Assembly: GCA_021156105.1 (NCBI GenBank)
Contig: JAJNBD010000010.1
Location: forward strand, 20,870 to 84,869
DNA: 64,000 bases
Reading direction: 5' to 3'
Origin: Gammaproteobacteria bacterium
Lineage (GTDB): Bacteria; Pseudomonadota; Gammaproteobacteria; CAISUE01
The notes below the pieces were generated by a model, which worked only from the letters and a program-made list of their open reading frames with translations, had not been told where the DNA came from and made no database searches. The position numbers were made by a program, and so were the translations under genes. Shown here piece after piece: positions 28,003 to 36,707 of this stretch; position 1 is the first letter of the stretch; each line of letters begins with the position of its first letter.

Positions 28003-28612
28003 TGACCTCCGAATCTTCTTCTTTAAAAACAGGCTGAGGCAATACTAAACCACTTTCAGCCATCACAGAATTATAATCCACGGCTGGATTAGGGGGAGTG
28101 TGCGGGCCCATCGCTCCTGGCACAGCAGTCGCTAATGGATTAGCAACTGCATAATCTAAAATCTTATGCGCATAATCTAAACCTGATTTAGGATCGCCGG
28201 TTTTATAAAAAGAAAGCGTGCATAAATCTCGCTCGTTCCCCTCTGGGGTAAAGGTTGCGCAATAAGCTTCAGATTGATTTAACAAGTCAGTTGCAACGGC
28301 AACATTTTTACAAGGATATAATAGATCATCAATGCTAACACCATATTGGCTCAAATTATTTAGCCAACCACTTGGAATTTGCATTTTACCAATCTCAGCA
28401 TGACTACCTTGAGCTAAAGCAGCTTTTGCATAATCACTAGCTTCTTGATTGCTGTTAAAATTTGTTTTAATTTCAGCTGGCAGGCCAACTTGTTTCACAA
28501 TACCAATCGCTAAAGGGCTCTGCTCATGCCCAGTGCCATTTTGAATAATTGCATTGACGATATTATTATTATGATACATGCTGCAAATCATGATGGTCGT
28601 TAATAAATCCAT
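27980..28612 (-). CDS. VirB1-like lytic transglycosylase-fold protein, catalytic glutamate uncertain
   Basis: A 210-residue protein resembling VirB1/TrbN/IagB transglycosylases of secretion systems. Support is SPLAIGIV, which matches NPLAI after the active site; GKMQIPSGWL, matching the MQI motif; and YGVSIDDLLYPCKNVAVA, matching the family's DPCxNI motif. The glutamate expected five residues before the proline is a glycine; the only nearby glutamate is two residues too close. The N-terminus is weakly hydrophobic. The C-terminal 50 residues are Pro- and Asp/Glu-rich. No secretion-system gene is adjacent. The call rests on visual similarity. Confidence 0.55.
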   Translation of the reverse strand: MDLLTTIMICSMYHNNNIVNAIIQNGTGHEQSPLAIGIVKQVGLPAEIKTNFNSNQEASDYAKAALAQGSHAEIGKMQIPSGWLNNLSQYGVSIDDLLYPCKNVAVATDLLNQSEAYCATFTPEGNERDLCTLSFYKTGDPKSGLDYAHKILDYAVANPLATAVPGAMGPHTPPNPAVDYNSVMAESGLVLPQPVFKEEDSEVNDGKSSS

Positions 28613-28677
28613 AAGGATTGCTCTTTAGTTTCTAAAGCGCTAATCTTACCATATTTTGCAAATTTCGCGCCTTAACC

Positions 28678-29601
28678 ATGAACACAACGTTTCTCCCCGT
28701 CGATAGTAGCCATACCTTAGCTGTTTATAGCGCTGGCAACCCTGCTGGTTTACCAATTATTTACTTACATGGCGGTCCAGGTGGTGGTTGCGAACTGAAG
28801 CACTTTGATAACTTTGATTTAAACAAATGTTTTGTCATTTTGTTTGATCAACGTGGCTGCGGACGCTCCACGCCATTCGGTTGCTTAGAAAATAACACCA
28901 CCTGGGACTTAGTTGAAGATATTGAAAAAATTCGCCAGCATTTTCAACTAAACAAAGTTTTAGTTTATGGCGGTTCTTGGGGTTCTACACTTGCCTTAGC
29001 CTACGCCCAAACTCATCCTCAGCATGTTCTTGGTTTAGTATTACGCAGTATTTGTTTAGCGCGAAAAGTTGAAGCAGATTGGCTTTATAGCTTTGGCGCA
29101 AATCAGTTATTCCCTGATGCTTGGGATAGATTTATGCAAGCAACAATGGTTCATTTAAACCCAGAGTCTCTTCTTAACCCAAGCACAATAGTAAAACATT
29201 ATTATCAGCAATTACTTAGCAACAATCCAAAAACTGTTGAAGCAGCCGCATTAGCTTGGAATAATTGGGCGGGTGCTTGCTTAGAATTCCCCCCAATGGA
29301 TCAATTGCCTATAGACCAAAAAGATTATTTAATTAATTTGGCCAAAATTGAAACCCATTATTTTTCGCAACAAGTTTTCCTAGAAGAAAACCAGTTATTA
29401 GGGAATCTTTCACTTATTCAGCATTTAAAAGCATTTATTGTTCATGGCACAAAAGATTTTCTTTGTCCGGTCGCAAATGCCTACGCGCTGCATCAAGCGT
29501 GGCCTGGCAGTATGTTAACCGTGTTACCCAATGCGGGGCATCTGAGTTCCGCGCCAGGAATGCAAGAAGCATTACAAGCGGCTGTAAGATATTTTCTTTA
29601 A
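28678..29601 (+). CDS. pip: Proline iminopeptidase
   Basis: A 307-residue alpha/beta hydrolase of family S33 that removes N-terminal proline from peptides. Visible motifs are the oxyanion loop HGGPGGG (31-37), DQRGCGRS (57-64), the nucleophile in GGSWGS (Ser100), the aspartate in HGTKDFLCP, and the histidine in NAGHLSS. The order and spacing match the family. With the peptide transporter it would help use host-derived peptides. It is divergent from the VirB1-like gene and overlaps the DUF1284 gene end by four bases. Confidence 0.93.
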   Translation: MNTTFLPVDSSHTLAVYSAGNPAGLPIIYLHGGPGGGCELKHFDNFDLNKCFVILFDQRGCGRSTPFGCLENNTTWDLVEDIEKIRQHFQLNKVLVYGGSWGSTLALAYAQTHPQHVLGLVLRSICLARKVEADWLYSFGANQLFPDAWDRFMQATMVHLNPESLLNPSTIVKHYYQQLLSNNPKTVEAAALAWNNWAGACLEFPPMDQLPIDQKDYLINLAKIETHYFSQQVFLEENQLLGNLSLIQHLKAFIVHGTKDFLCPVANAYALHQAWPGSMLTVLPNAGHLSSAPGMQEALQAAVRYFL

Positions 29602-30044
29602 ATAACTGCTTCTGAACTAACTGTTCCCTGTCGTTCGCCGCTCCCCGCCGAGTAGCGCGTGTGCTTGTGTAATTTTGCCTCGCAAATACCAAGCTTTTTC
29701 CAATTGCAATTTTGGCAAGCAAGATGAAATTTTTCTAATGTCATATGCTGCTTAATTTTTTCTACCGCTTGCAACCAAGTTAATTGCTCGCCAGGTTTTA
29801 ATTGCAAAATATTTGCATGTGCATGATCAAGCGCTTGCACAGTTTGCTGAGAGCGACAAATACCTTGGGCATGATTAGGACAAGGCTGGCAAATATCATC
29901 CAGCCCTTCGACCACTTCAATGGCCACATTTTTCACCTGGGCTAAAATTTGATAAAAATTTTTTACAAATGCTGGCGAATAGCCATTTCCCTCAAAACAA
30001 AAAGCACATAAAAAATGATGTGGTCGAAATTTAATTGACGGCAT
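29598..30044 (-). CDS. DUF1284 family cysteine-rich protein
   Basis: A 148-residue protein of the DUF1284 family. It opens with the family signature RPHHFLCAFCFEGNGYS and has further cysteine pairs (ICQPCPNH, CQNCNWKKLGIC), suggesting a metal or iron-sulfur site. The function is not known. Its ATG overlaps the bioY stop region, so it may be the last gene of the birA-bioY transcription unit. Confidence 0.87.
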   Translation of the reverse strand: MPSIKFRPHHFLCAFCFEGNGYSPAFVKNFYQILAQVKNVAIEVVEGLDDICQPCPNHAQGICRSQQTVQALDHAHANILQLKPGEQLTWLQAVEKIKQHMTLEKFHLACQNCNWKKLGICEAKLHKHTRYSAGSGERQGTVSSEAVI

Positions 30045-30580
30045 TAGCGATGCAATACTTTCAACAATAAAACTAGACTAAGCAATTTAATAGTTTCAGT
30101 CAGAAGAAATGGAACAAGCCCAAAGTGATAAGCCGCTGATAAACCCACAAGATGTGCTAACCATGCAATACCAAAAACAAAAACAATTAGCGTTCCTAAA
30201 GCGGCGCTTGTAAAATAGCTTAATAAGCTTCTGGTTTTAAACCAAGCAAGCATGCAATTAGCAAGCAAAGCGGCTGGCAAGAACCCTAGCAAGTAACCAC
30301 CAGTTGGTCCTAATAAAACTGGCCAACCAGCAGAGAACCCAGCAAATATCGGCAGCCCAATCGTACCTAGCACAAGATAAGTTGATACAACAATTAAGAT
30401 CTCTGTTTCGGGCAGCAGCATTGCTAAAAGCAAAATCGCACTGTCTTGAAAGGTAATGGGGACAGGTTTTAATGGAATAGAAAGTTGAGCTACGATGCAA
30501 ATGGCGATGAAAGCAAGCGCCATTCGAATACCACGGGATAAAAACAATACTTTGACATTATTGAGAAATAGCGCGCGCAT
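30044..30580 (-). CDS. bioY: Biotin transporter substrate-binding subunit
   Basis: A 178-residue inner-membrane protein with about five or six helices. It has the BioY family features: PITFQDSAILLLAMLL, GFSAGWPVLLGPTGGYLLGFLPAA, where the GPTGGY segment lies in the biotin-binding region. BioY is the S-component of an ECF transporter; no ATPase or T-component is adjacent, and solitary BioY proteins do occur. A BirA operator directly upstream shows biotin control. The ribosome site TGAGGT precedes the ATG. Confidence 0.94.
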   Translation of the reverse strand: MRALFLNNVKVLFLSRGIRMALAFIAICIVAQLSIPLKPVPITFQDSAILLLAMLLPETEILIVVSTYLVLGTIGLPIFAGFSAGWPVLLGPTGGYLLGFLPAALLANCMLAWFKTRSLLSYFTSAALGTLIVFVFGIAWLAHLVGLSAAYHFGLVPFLLTETIKLLSLVLLLKVLHR

Positions 30581-30598
30581 AAAACCTCAGCAGGTTAA

Positions 30599-30632
30599 TT
30601 GTAAACTAATTATACGCAATTATAGTTTACAA
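30599..30632. promoter_or_regulatory. BirA operator upstream of bioY
   Basis: TTGTAAACTA (30599-30608) and TAGTTTACAA (30623-30632) form perfect 10-base arms with a 14-base spacer. TTGTAAAC/GTTTACAA half-sites are the known recognition sequence of BirA, whose gene lies immediately upstream. Biotinyl-AMP-bound BirA would repress bioY. Confidence 0.88.
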
Positions 30633-30649
30633 TCTACCAAAAGGATAGC

Positions 30650-31630
30650 CTAGCTCATCCGCAAAGACACCTCACCTCCGGAATATCGCCTCAACTTTCC
30701 TTGATCATCTTCCAATAATAAATCCCCATGCTCAAAATCAATGCCGCGATAGATACCATTAATAGTTTCAGTGCCCAAGATCAACTGGACAGGTTGATTT
30801 AAGACAACATCTAATCCAAGCCATTCGGAAACAAAAGGCTTTAGTCCTTCTTCTTGGAATTGTGCTAACACTTGCATTAAAGAAGTCATCAACAAGCCCA
30901 CAAAGTGATTTCGCGCAAATGCTTTACCAGTAATTTCTACAATATCGATTACAGATTTTTGCGTTTGATTCCTGAGCGCTGGTGAAAGTTCACCATTAAC
31001 ACCAATACCAATCACAACCTCAGAAACATGATGAGATTCAGCATGTAGCTCAATTAAAATACCCGCTAATTTTCTGCTGAGCCAGTGCACATCATTTGGC
31101 CATTTCAAACCTATCCCTTCTTCAATACCGTAAGCTTTCAAAGCCCGCGTCACAGCCAATGCCACGACTAAACTCAAGCCTGCCAAGCGGCTTAAATCAC
31201 CATGAAAAGTCCATAACATGGAAAAATAAATATTTTTACCAAAAGCTGAAACCCATTGCCGTCCAAAGCGCCCCCTTCCTTGAGTTTGAAATTCAGCCAA
31301 ACATATTTGCGTATCTTTTATGCCTTCACGCACGCGTTCTACCAAATAGGTATTCGTTGAAGGCAAAACATCGAATACTTTAATAAGCTTTTGATCAATT
31401 TTTTGTACCTGGCAGCTATCCAGAATCTTTTTAACTTCGAGCAACTCCATGCCGCCTGGAATGCAATAACCTTGGTTGGTTTTGGCTTCAATTTCAATAT
31501 TCCAATCTTTTAATTGTTGAACCAACTTCCAAATAGCCGCACGTGTAATGCCAAGCTCTTCTCCTAGGGCAGCGCCTGAATGGCATTTACCATCGCTTAA
31601 AATCTTGAGCAGTTTTTTTAAAGGTGTCAT
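30650..31630 (-). CDS. birA: Biotin-protein ligase and biotin operon repressor
   Basis: A 326-residue class II BirA. Residues 1-55 are a winged helix-turn-helix (GALGEELGITRAAIWKLV-like region with TNQGYCIPG after it). The ligase domain has GRGRFGR at 118-124, the biotinyl-AMP loop, and LKWPNDV. It attaches biotin to carboxylase carrier proteins and represses biotin genes. The operator before bioY carries its known half-sites, so both activities are supported here. It lies nine bases upstream of nothing on its own side but 18 bases from that operator. Confidence 0.95.
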   Translation of the reverse strand: MTPLKKLLKILSDGKCHSGAALGEELGITRAAIWKLVQQLKDWNIEIEAKTNQGYCIPGGMELLEVKKILDSCQVQKIDQKLIKVFDVLPSTNTYLVERVREGIKDTQICLAEFQTQGRGRFGRQWVSAFGKNIYFSMLWTFHGDLSRLAGLSLVVALAVTRALKAYGIEEGIGLKWPNDVHWLSRKLAGILIELHAESHHVSEVVIGIGVNGELSPALRNQTQKSVIDIVEITGKAFARNHFVGLLMTSLMQVLAQFQEEGLKPFVSEWLGLDVVLNQPVQLILGTETINGIYRGIDFEHGDLLLEDDQGKLRRYSGGEVSLRMS

Positions 31631-31638
31631 AAAAGAGA

Positions 31639-32199
31639 TTAAGAAATTAATGAAGCTTTATAGCGAGCCCAGTCAAAACACGGACCTGGGTCGGTTTTGC
31701 GACCTGGCGCAATATCGCTATGCCCTGTAATGCGAGCTAAGTTAATTGCTGGGTATCGATGCATAATCGCTCGTGATACTTCTACTAATGTTGCATATTG
31801 AGCATCGGTAAAAGGCTGATCATCACAACCTTCTAACTCTATTCCAATGGAATAATCGTTGCAATCAGGTATTCCTTGGAAACATGAAGTACCTGCATGC
31901 CAAGCGCGTTTATGAAACGGTACAAATTGCACCACTTCCCCATCACGACGAATAAAAAGATGCGAAGAAACTTTTAAATCTTTGAGCCTTTCATAATAAG
32001 GATGCTTTGTGCAATCCAATGTATTTAAAAAGAGTTCGGCCACACTATCTCCTCCAAACTCTCCTGGCGGCAAACTAATATTATGAATCACGAGTAAACT
32101 AACAGGCGTTTCTAACGGCCGATCATTTTGATTAGGCGATGTGAATTGCTTTGCCGGTTGCAGAAAACCACTTGCGTCAACAGAAAATCGATTTTTCAT
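31639..32199 (-). CDS. ampD: 1,6-anhydro-N-acetylmuramyl-L-alanine amidase
   Basis: A 186-residue zinc amidase that cleaves peptide from anhydro-muropeptides during peptidoglycan recycling in the cytoplasm. Metal ligands are His39 (LLVIHNISLPPGEFGG), His160 and Asp170 (GHSDIAPGRKTDPGP), all in the AmpD arrangement. IGIELEG includes the conserved glutamate. The gene precedes birA with an eight-base gap. ampE, its enterobacterial partner, is 26 kb away at 58047-58808. Confidence 0.94.
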   Translation of the reverse strand: MKNRFSVDASGFLQPAKQFTSPNQNDRPLETPVSLLVIHNISLPPGEFGGDSVAELFLNTLDCTKHPYYERLKDLKVSSHLFIRRDGEVVQFVPFHKRAWHAGTSCFQGIPDCNDYSIGIELEGCDDQPFTDAQYATLVEVSRAIMHRYPAINLARITGHSDIAPGRKTDPGPCFDWARYKASLIS

Positions 32200-32241
32200 A
32201 AAAGTTATTTCGTTATTTGCAGCAAAAATTTCCCCAAGGGA

Positions 32242-33708
32242 CTAGGAGCGCGTCCATGGAATCACTCTTCTTACACCCCATAGATTATTCATATAAAAAC
32301 ATGGTGTGAATACACGATAATCCGCGCCTTGATAGTGGCTATCAATAATGAGCCAGTCACCTACTTGTGGCTGCCACTCGGTAGGACAAATTTGCTCTGG
32401 CGCCACTTGGCTAAGCGGAACATCAATACCTGCTTTTTTCCCTGTCCAAATGACCACATGAGTCACACTATCTTTTACAGCACCACTTTTAAGATCTGCT
32501 GCAATGTAAAGTAAATCTCCTGGTTGCAAATTCTCTAAATTGCTTGCCACATCAAGCGTACGATGACCATTATTATCAATCGCTGAAAAATAAGGGTTTA
32601 AAGTGTCGTAACGTTGGTCCGCGGCACATTCATTATTAGAATCACTTGTATCGCCGTTCCAGCAAACTAATCGCCCTGCCGCTGCATCATTATCTAACTC
32701 ACCTTTAGGGTCTGGGCCACCCGTTTGTTGGTTAGGGCTCGTTTCTGTATTTTCCTTTTGACCCGCTTGCCATTCAACATCGCCAGTAAAAGGCCCTGAT
32801 AAAAGATCAGTGCCACCTAAAGCAAAATTATAAATAAAACTCGTGAAATTGCTACAATCCATGCCATACCACATGTAATTATTCGTCTGCCAGTTATAAG
32901 CTGTTTCAGAGCCACTTCCATTATAATTCCAGCGTACACGCTGACCATAATAAGACGAGCCTGGCATAAGATCTGGATTAGGTGAGCAATAACCTGCGTC
33001 GGCTTCAGTTGCCGCTGGGTTCACATGCAACCAGTCAGGCACATAATGGTGGCAATAATTTAATTTTTGCTGAACCCAAAAATTAGCTGCCGCAACAAGT
33101 CGTTGACGTGCCCATTCACCATTATCTCCACTCAAACAACTCGTCATACTTGAGCTAAAAGTAAAATCATTTTTAGGGATTCCCCAATTTGGCACAATCG
33201 GCTCGCTCGTCTTATCTAAATTTTGGGCAAGCGTATAATTAAAATTACTAATATTTGCTGAACAGAGGGCCGGTAAGTTTGACGAAAGAATGCGAACATT
33301 TAAGGGCGCCTGCATAGGTAAATTGCAATTAATTTGGTGGTCCGCATCAATACATATTTTAGGGCCGCCTTGCACCACGCTGCCTGCTTGCGCAGCATTA
33401 ATACGCAGCTTAATTAAACACATGCTGTTATTCGCTAGTGAAAATTGATAATACTTACCTTGTGTAATATTGCAATAGCTTGGACCTGGGTTTGTGACAA
33501 TGCTCACACCCGCAGGAAGATCTGCAAGCTGCAAATTAAAATTCTGTCCTGATCGATTAGCCACTTGATAAACTGCCGTGCCAATTTCATTATGATAAAG
33601 TTGAGTTGGTGGATTAATGCGTGGTGTGATCATAAATGGCGGAATAGCTGCATAAACACTACTTGCACAGAAGTAAAAAGTTAGTAAACTTAAACGCAAC
33701 CCTTTCAT
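32242..33708 (-). CDS. Exported NlpC/P60-like cysteine hydrolase with an Ig-like N-terminal domain
   Basis: The 488-residue product has a signal peptide (MKGLRLSLLTFYFCASSVYA). Residues 25-140 look like a beta-sandwich with paired cysteines. The C-terminal half has the order of an NlpC/P60-type active site: Cys285 in MDCSNFTSF, His417 in THVVIWTGK, and Asp456/His458 in IIDSHYQG. NlpC/P60 enzymes cleave peptide or amide bonds, often in cell wall. The spacing between Cys and His (132 residues) is longer than usual because of a Gly/Asn/Thr-rich insert. Substrate unknown; a secreted virulence role is possible. Confidence 0.65.
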   Translation of the reverse strand: MKGLRLSLLTFYFCASSVYAAIPPFMITPRINPPTQLYHNEIGTAVYQVANRSGQNFNLQLADLPAGVSIVTNPGPSYCNITQGKYYQFSLANNSMCLIKLRINAAQAGSVVQGGPKICIDADHQINCNLPMQAPLNVRILSSNLPALCSANISNFNYTLAQNLDKTSEPIVPNWGIPKNDFTFSSSMTSCLSGDNGEWARQRLVAAANFWVQQKLNYCHHYVPDWLHVNPAATEADAGYCSPNPDLMPGSSYYGQRVRWNYNGSGSETAYNWQTNNYMWYGMDCSNFTSFIYNFALGGTDLLSGPFTGDVEWQAGQKENTETSPNQQTGGPDPKGELDNDAAAGRLVCWNGDTSDSNNECAADQRYDTLNPYFSAIDNNGHRTLDVASNLENLQPGDLLYIAADLKSGAVKDSVTHVVIWTGKKAGIDVPLSQVAPEQICPTEWQPQVGDWLIIDSHYQGADYRVFTPCFYMNNLWGVRRVIPWTRS

Positions 33709-33717
33709 AAAATTTTC

Positions 33718-34467
33718 CTAATTTAGGTAGCTAGTAAATTGCAATAGGAATTCATTCGCGTATAAATGACCAAAACTTGGCGTTTGGCTCGTTGTTTGCC
33801 AAGGAGAAGTCCCTAAACTTGCCTTACCCAAATTAACGTAACGATAACCAGCCCCCACTTTGAAACGTTGAGTAAGATCAATATCCATCCCCGTCCCTAA
33901 TGCATAAGTAAAGCTATGCTGCATGTGACCTGCGAAAGGTGCCATTGTTTGGCTATAAACATCAGAAGTGGTTTCTTGATAAGCATAAGCATAGTTGAAG
34001 GCTTCCCCAAGTCCAGCAACCAGATAGGGATGATAGCGCTGATAAAAGGTATAAAATAATTTCGACTCTGCTAAAAAGCGCCGGCTAAAAATTTGGTACT
34101 GATAATTAATTGAATTATACGCAGGGTTCATGAATTGATAAACTTGACCAGAAATTGCAAAAGGTTGTGACTGATAATAAGCAGCCCCCAATTGCAAGCC
34201 CCAATTTTTTGCTAAAGTGGTTTCAACCCCTAAAAACCCGCCACTTAGCATACGCGTTGAAAAATTAGCCCCTGGCATATAGGTATTTTCTACATCAGAA
34301 AGCAAAATAGCATTTTGCTTTAAGCCAATATAAGCCTGATCTAAGCCAAGAGATAAACTCGCAACAGGTCGAAGGTCCGCCTGACTTGTACTTGCTAGAA
34401 TAAGTAGAGCAAAAGCGCTAACTAAATGAAAACTTCTACTTTTAATAACAACCTCCTTGTTAAACAC
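33718..34467 (-). CDS. Outer-membrane beta-barrel protein
   Basis: About 242-249 residues, with a signal peptide (SRSFHLVSAFALLILASTSQA) and alternating aromatic/polar strands typical of an eight-stranded barrel. A C-terminal strand ends in a hydrophobic residue pair before Asn (EFLLQFTSYLN). VGAGYRYVNLGKA is a typical strand-turn. The start is uncertain: a perfect AAGGAGG lies inside the frame and points to an ATT codon at 34446, while the only canonical in-frame start is GTG at 34467, which has no ribosome site. See findings. It is next to the exported NlpC/P60-like gene. Confidence 0.8.
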   Translation of the reverse strand: MFNKEVVIKSRSFHLVSAFALLILASTSQADLRPVASLSLGLDQAYIGLKQNAILLSDVENTYMPGANFSTRMLSGGFLGVETTLAKNWGLQLGAAYYQSQPFAISGQVYQFMNPAYNSINYQYQIFSRRFLAESKLFYTFYQRYHPYLVAGLGEAFNYAYAYQETTSDVYSQTMAPFAGHMQHSFTYALGTGMDIDLTQRFKVGAGYRYVNLGKASLGTSPWQTTSQTPSFGHLYANEFLLQFTSYLN

Positions 34468-34600
34468 CTAAATACTGGCATAAGCTTGATTCGATTCTAA
34501 CATATACCAATCATAATTTAGTTAAGACCATTTGTTTTACGTTTAAAATAGCGATAAAATGGTAAATTCAAATAAGTAGATATAAAATGGATTTCGCAGA

Positions 34601-34852
34601 ATGAGCCCACATGCTAAAGATTCTACACGCCCCCTAAGCCACACCATCGAAGAGGCGTTAACTCATTTCATCAATGAGCACCATACCCATTTACCCAAGA
34701 ATTTGCATGCTTTAGCTATTAGCATGGTTGAAAAACCACTTTTAAAATTAGTCATGCAAAAAACTGAACAGAACCAATCGCTAGCCGCAAAAATCCTTGG
34801 CTTAAATCGCGCAACCCTCAGAAAAAAACTTACTGATTACCACTTAATATAA
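34601..34852 (+). CDS. fis: DNA-binding protein Fis
   Basis: An 83-residue nucleoid protein that bends DNA and tunes rRNA and growth-phase genes. The C-terminal helix-turn-helix (QSLAAKILGLNRATLRKKL) matches Fis closely, and the N-terminal part has the dimer helices. The gene normally follows dusB; here it stands before a thiolase gene with a 10-base gap. A five-codon frame (ATG at 34587) ends over the fis start codon. Confidence 0.92.
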   Translation: MSPHAKDSTRPLSHTIEEALTHFINEHHTHLPKNLHALAISMVEKPLLKLVMQKTEQNQSLAAKILGLNRATLRKKLTDYHLI

Positions 34853-34862
34853 GAGCACACTT

Positions 34863-36050
34863 ATGAATCAACCCGTCTATATTGTTGCTGCTGAACGTAC
34901 TCCTGTCGGTAAATACCGTGGTGCTTTTCGTTATACGCGCCCCGATACACTGCTAGCCAACTTGATCCATGCATTTATGGCAAAACAAAGCTCATTAGAT
35001 CCTGCAGCCATTAATGATGTCATTATTGGTTGTGCCATGCCCGAAGCTGAACAAGGCATGAATGTGGCAAGAATTAGCACATTATTAGCAGGCTTGCCTA
35101 ATACTGTTCCTGCCATGACAGTGAATCGCTTTTGCTCTTCGGGTATTCAAACTATCGCGCTTGCCGCCGATCGGATTCGCACAGGAGAGGCAGATGTCAT
35201 CCTTGCAGGTGGTGTTGAAAGCATGACCATGGTACCTATGGGGGGTAACAAGCTTTCTGCCAATATTGAATATTTTTCTAATGGCCACGAAAACATTGCT
35301 TATAGCATGGGAATTACCGCTGAGCTTGTTGCAGAACAATGGGGTATCACGCGTCAAATGCAAGATGAATTTGCTTTACAAAGTCATCAACGTGCACTCA
35401 ATGCCATTCAGCAGGGATTTTTTAAAGATGAAATCATTGCCATGGAAACACATGCTTCTTTCCCAGATTTAACCACCAACACCATACGCGAAGTCAGCAA
35501 ATTAGTTAGCCTTGATGAAGGTCCCCGCGCTGACTCTAGCCTAGCCGCGCTTGCAAAATTACCCACGGTTTTTAAACGCAATGGTACAGTTACTGCTGGT
35601 AATGCTTCTCAAATGAGCGATGGTGCAGGCATCGCTTTAATCGTGAGTGAAAAAGCTTTAAAAACCTTTAACCTCACCCCCATGGCGCGTTTTGCCGGCT
35701 TTGATGTAACCGGCGTCCCCCCTGAAATTATGGGCATTGGCCCCAAAGAAGCGATTCCTTTAGCGCTGAAGCAAGCCAATTTACGTTTAGATGATATGGC
35801 CTGGATTGAGTTAAATGAAGCATTTGCCGCACAATCTTTAGCGGTCATCAAAGATTTAAATCTTGACCCAGCTAAAGTCAATCCTTGTGGTGGTGCTATT
35901 GCTTTAGGTCACCCACTTGGTGCAACGGGTGCGATTCGTACAGCGACTTTATTACATGGTTTAAAACGCACCAAGCAAAAATATGGCATGGTTACCATGT
36001 GCATTGGTACCGGCATGGGTGCTGCAGGCATATTTGAGAATTTAAGCTAA
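34863..36050 (+). CDS. Acetyl-CoA C-acyltransferase (thiolase)
   Basis: A 395-residue thiolase that cleaves 3-ketoacyl-CoA in beta-oxidation, or condenses acetyl-CoA in reverse. The catalytic residues are all present: Cys91 (NRFCSSG), His350 (GHPLGATG) and Cys380 (MCIGTGMG). The length matches FadA/FadI. It is probably the thiolase partner of the hydratase/dehydrogenase at 2382-4424, but the two are 30 kb apart rather than in one operon. fis precedes it, coaE follows. Confidence 0.93.
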   Translation: MNQPVYIVAAERTPVGKYRGAFRYTRPDTLLANLIHAFMAKQSSLDPAAINDVIIGCAMPEAEQGMNVARISTLLAGLPNTVPAMTVNRFCSSGIQTIALAADRIRTGEADVILAGGVESMTMVPMGGNKLSANIEYFSNGHENIAYSMGITAELVAEQWGITRQMQDEFALQSHQRALNAIQQGFFKDEIIAMETHASFPDLTTNTIREVSKLVSLDEGPRADSSLAALAKLPTVFKRNGTVTAGNASQMSDGAGIALIVSEKALKTFNLTPMARFAGFDVTGVPPEIMGIGPKEAIPLALKQANLRLDDMAWIELNEAFAAQSLAVIKDLNLDPAKVNPCGGAIALGHPLGATGAIRTATLLHGLKRTKQKYGMVTMCIGTGMGAAGIFENLS

Positions 36051-36107
36051 CCCCTATGTTTCTCTCTTCTCTAGGGAGGAGAGAAACCACTTCCTCTTCA
36101 ATGCAAT

Positions 36108-36707
36108 ATGTTCACTATCGCACTCACAGGTAATATTGGCAGCGGCAAAACGACGGTTGCTAACTTATTTGCTGAATTAGGTGTCCCAATTATTGATACC
36201 GACCAACTTTCACGTGAAGCTGTTTTACCCAGCTCTGAAGCCCTGAAACAAATTATCGCTCGTTTTGGTGAAAAAGTTTTATTACCAGATGGTGCGCTAG
36301 ATCGCAAAGCACTACGCGAAATTATTTTTAATGCGCCTAGCGAACGCATTTGGCTAGAAAGCTTATTACATCCTATTATTATTCATGCCGCAGAACAAAA
36401 ATTGCAAGCATTAACCGCGCCCTATGCCATATACGTGGTACCCTTACTGATTGGCCGTAATAACCCCCGGTCATTTATTCAGCGCATTTTAGTTGTTGAT
36501 GTTCCACCTGAAATTCAAGCTGCACGCGTCCTCCAGCGTGACCAAGTCACAGAAAATATCTTGAAGAAAATTTTGGCAGCACAAGCCTCGCGTGACGAGC
36601 TGCTTCGCTTAGCGGATGATATCATCGTAAACGATAAAAACTTAGAAGATTTAAAGATGCAAGTTTTGAACTTGCATCATAAATATCTTGCGTTACTAAA
36701 GACCTAA
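36108..36707 (+). CDS. coaE: Dephospho-CoA kinase
   Basis: A 199-residue enzyme that makes the last step of coenzyme A synthesis. The P-loop GNIGSGKT lies at residues 8-15, followed by a FAELGVPIIDTDQLSRE segment and the LxHPxI motif (LLHPIII). The C-terminal RLADDIIVND is also typical. The stop lies 12 bases inside the converging HAD-domain gene. In many gammaproteobacteria coaE sits beside pilD/yacG; here it follows the thiolase. Confidence 0.94.
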   Translation: MFTIALTGNIGSGKTTVANLFAELGVPIIDTDQLSREAVLPSSEALKQIIARFGEKVLLPDGALDRKALREIIFNAPSERIWLESLLHPIIIHAAEQKLQALTAPYAIYVVPLLIGRNNPRSFIQRILVVDVPPEIQAARVLQRDQVTENILKKILAAQASRDELLRLADDIIVNDKNLEDLKMQVLNLHHKYLALLKT

